Of a stretch of DNA of 29,742 nucleotides, positions 28,898 to 29,742 are shown in pieces. Within the stretch, counting starts at the first letter, position 1. The number at the start of each line of letters is the position of its first letter. The DNA comes from DASVLX01 sp035552275 (lineage in GTDB: Bacteria > Actinomycetota > Actinomycetes > Mycobacteriales > Pseudonocardiaceae): the NCBI GenBank assembly GCA_035552275.1, contig DASZLR010000094.1:1-29742 (forward strand), written 5' to 3'. The notes under the pieces were generated by a model. The model was given only the letters and a program-made list of their open reading frames with translations, had not been told where the DNA came from and did no database searches. The position numbers were made by a program, and so were the translations under genes.

Positions 28898-29194
28898 CTA
28901 CGTTCGCTCCATAGTGGCCCACAGCCCGGCCGCGTGCAGCTTCGCGACGTCGATCTCCACCTTGTCCTTGCTGCCGGAGGACACCACGGCCTTGCCCTTG
29001 TGGTGCACGTCCAGCATCAGCTTGGTGGCCTTGGCCTTCGGGTAGCCGAACAGCTTCTGGAGGACATAGGTGACATAGGACATCAGGTTCACCGGGTCGT
29101 TCCAGACGACCGTCTGCCAGGGCCTGTCCTCCGCGCCGAGCTCGGCACCCGTCGGGTCCACCTGAGTCCGTTCCTGCTCGACGGGCGTACTCAT
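28898..29194 (-). CDS. clpS: ATP-dependent Clp protease adaptor ClpS
   Basis: 98-residue adaptor that binds destabilising N-terminal residues and hands substrates to the Clp ATPase. The N-degron pocket motif WNDPVNLMSYV (Asn, Asp) and the HHKGKAVV segment are intact, and the first 30 residues form the flexible extension needed for delivery. The ATG at 29194 is chosen; the frame is open to 29275 but those residues are not family-like. Its start is divergent from pncB with a 123-bp shared region. It heads the minus-strand run that continues to rdgB. Confidence 0.95.
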   Translation of the reverse strand: MSTPVEQERTQVDPTGAELGAEDRPWQTVVWNDPVNLMSYVTYVLQKLFGYPKAKATKLMLDVHHKGKAVVSSGSKDKVEIDVAKLHAAGLWATMERT

Positions 29195-29303
29195 ACCCAC
29201 CATGGTGGCACGTCCGCCCATGGCCGGTGCGATCACGTCCGACGGACCACACATCAGGGGACATCGGCGGGACAAGGCCCGGTCCGGGTTACCCCGAGCG
29301 GGT

Positions 29304-29309
29304 TACGCT
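29304..29309 (+). promoter_or_regulatory. -10 box of a probable leaderless pncB promoter
   Basis: TACGCT matches TANNNT and ends 8 bp before the GTG of pncB. No Shine-Dalgarno is seen and no clear -35 could be assigned. This suggests a leaderless message. Confidence 0.5.
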
Positions 29310-29317
29310 TTCCGATC

Positions 29318-29742
29318 GTGACCGACATCGGCCCAGGCGAAACGGCCAGCCCAGCAGCGAGCACCGCGACCGGCCCAGCCGCCAGCACCGCCCTGCTCAC
29401 CGACCACTACGAGTTGACCATGCTGGCCAGCGCGCTCGCCGATGGCAGCGCGCACCGGCCGTGCGTGTTCGAGGCGTTCGCCCGCCGGCTGCCCGATGGC
29501 CGGCGGTACGGGGTGGTCGCCGGCACCGGCCGGCTGGTCGAGGCGATCCGCGAGTTCCGGTTCGGGGAAACGGAACTGGCATACCTGGCCGCCAGCAAGG
29601 TCGCGGACGCGGCGACGCTGGACTGGTTGGCCGGCTACCGGTTCACCGGCGACATCGACGGCTATCCCGAGGGCGAGCTGTACTTTCCCGGCTCACCGCT
29701 GGTGACGGTGCGGGCGTCGTTCGCCGAAGCGGTGTTGCTGGA
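29318..29742 (+). CDS. pncB: Nicotinate phosphoribosyltransferase (3' partial)
   Basis: First 141 codons of the enzyme that joins nicotinate to PRPP in NAD salvage. The core begins ALLTDHYELTMLASAL, followed by VFEAFARRLPDGRRYGVVAG, FRFGETELAYL and YRFTGDIDGYPEGELYFPGSP, all typical of the family. The GTG at 29318 gives a 25-residue Ala/Thr/Gly-rich start before the core; no better start is seen and a -10 box lies just upstream. The gene continues beyond the window, so the PRPP site is not visible. It is divergent from clpS as in mycobacteria. Confidence 0.93.
   Translation, partial: MTDIGPGETASPAASTATGPAASTALLTDHYELTMLASALADGSAHRPCVFEAFARRLPDGRRYGVVAGTGRLVEAIREFRFGETELAYLAASKVADAATLDWLAGYRFTGDIDGYPEGELYFPGSPLVTVRASFAEAVLL

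Noticed and set aside
1..29742. CRISPR array, tRNA, rRNA, IS element or prophage
   Set aside because: I found no regularly spaced repeats with unique spacers, no cloverleaf-like sequence in the intergenic gaps, and no transposase, integrase or phage gene.

Overview
The window comes from a high-GC Gram-positive actinobacterium. GC-rich codons dominate, GTG starts are common, and the block pncB / clpS / DUF2017 / DmpA-NylC-type peptidase / mec / cysO / cysM / rhomboid / MBL phosphodiesterase / rph / rdgB has the gene order known from Mycobacterium and relatives. The genus cannot be fixed from sequence alone; a Pseudonocardiales-like organism is my best guess. Both ends are cut: an acyl-CoA dehydrogenase is missing its N-terminus on the left, and nicotinate phosphoribosyltransferase is missing most of its C-terminal part on the right.

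Left part (1-3.6 kb): the acyl-CoA dehydrogenase converges on a TetR-family repressor. The repressor is divergent from a secreted lipase, and a large palindrome between them covers the likely -35 boxes of both promoters. An MBL-fold hydrolase follows on the minus strand.

Central accessory part A (3.6-10.2 kb): a tightly packed four-gene operon encodes an acetolactate-synthase-like ThDP enzyme, a 5-aminolevulinate-synthase-like alpha-oxoamine synthase, an MFS exporter and a class III aminotransferase. A convergent LysR regulator overlaps its 3' end. No genes for classical heme, branched-chain amino acid or polyketide pathways accompany it. It is the best candidate here for an undescribed small-molecule pathway, possibly a 5-aminolevulinate-type antimetabolite that is made and exported. 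The synthase keeps the succinyl-CoA-binding residues but has Ser where glycine-specific ALAS has Thr83.

Central accessory part B (10.2-17.5 kb): a stand-alone trpF with an internal tandem repeat, then a ROK-family regulator and an organosulfur-scavenging operon: SsuA-type binding lipoprotein, TauD-family dioxygenase, SsuC permease, SsuB ATPase and an NtaA/DszA-type flavin monooxygenase. A rare palindrome, core TTGT(C/T)GACAA, occurs inside five genes across parts A and B. In each it encodes (I/F)VD(N/K) with AT-rich codons.

Right part (17.5-29.7 kb): an aldehyde dehydrogenase with a TetR-like operator in its leader, a small lipoprotein, a pair of overlapping small unknown genes (the second a 64-residue tail-anchored membrane protein), a bacterioferritin comigratory protein peroxiredoxin and an orphan gene with more AT-rich codons than its neighbours. 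The minus-strand housekeeping run follows. Within it Mec, CysO and CysM form the sulfur-carrier-dependent cysteine pathway, ClpS is the N-degron adaptor, and RNase PH and RdgB handle RNA ends and non-canonical nucleotides.
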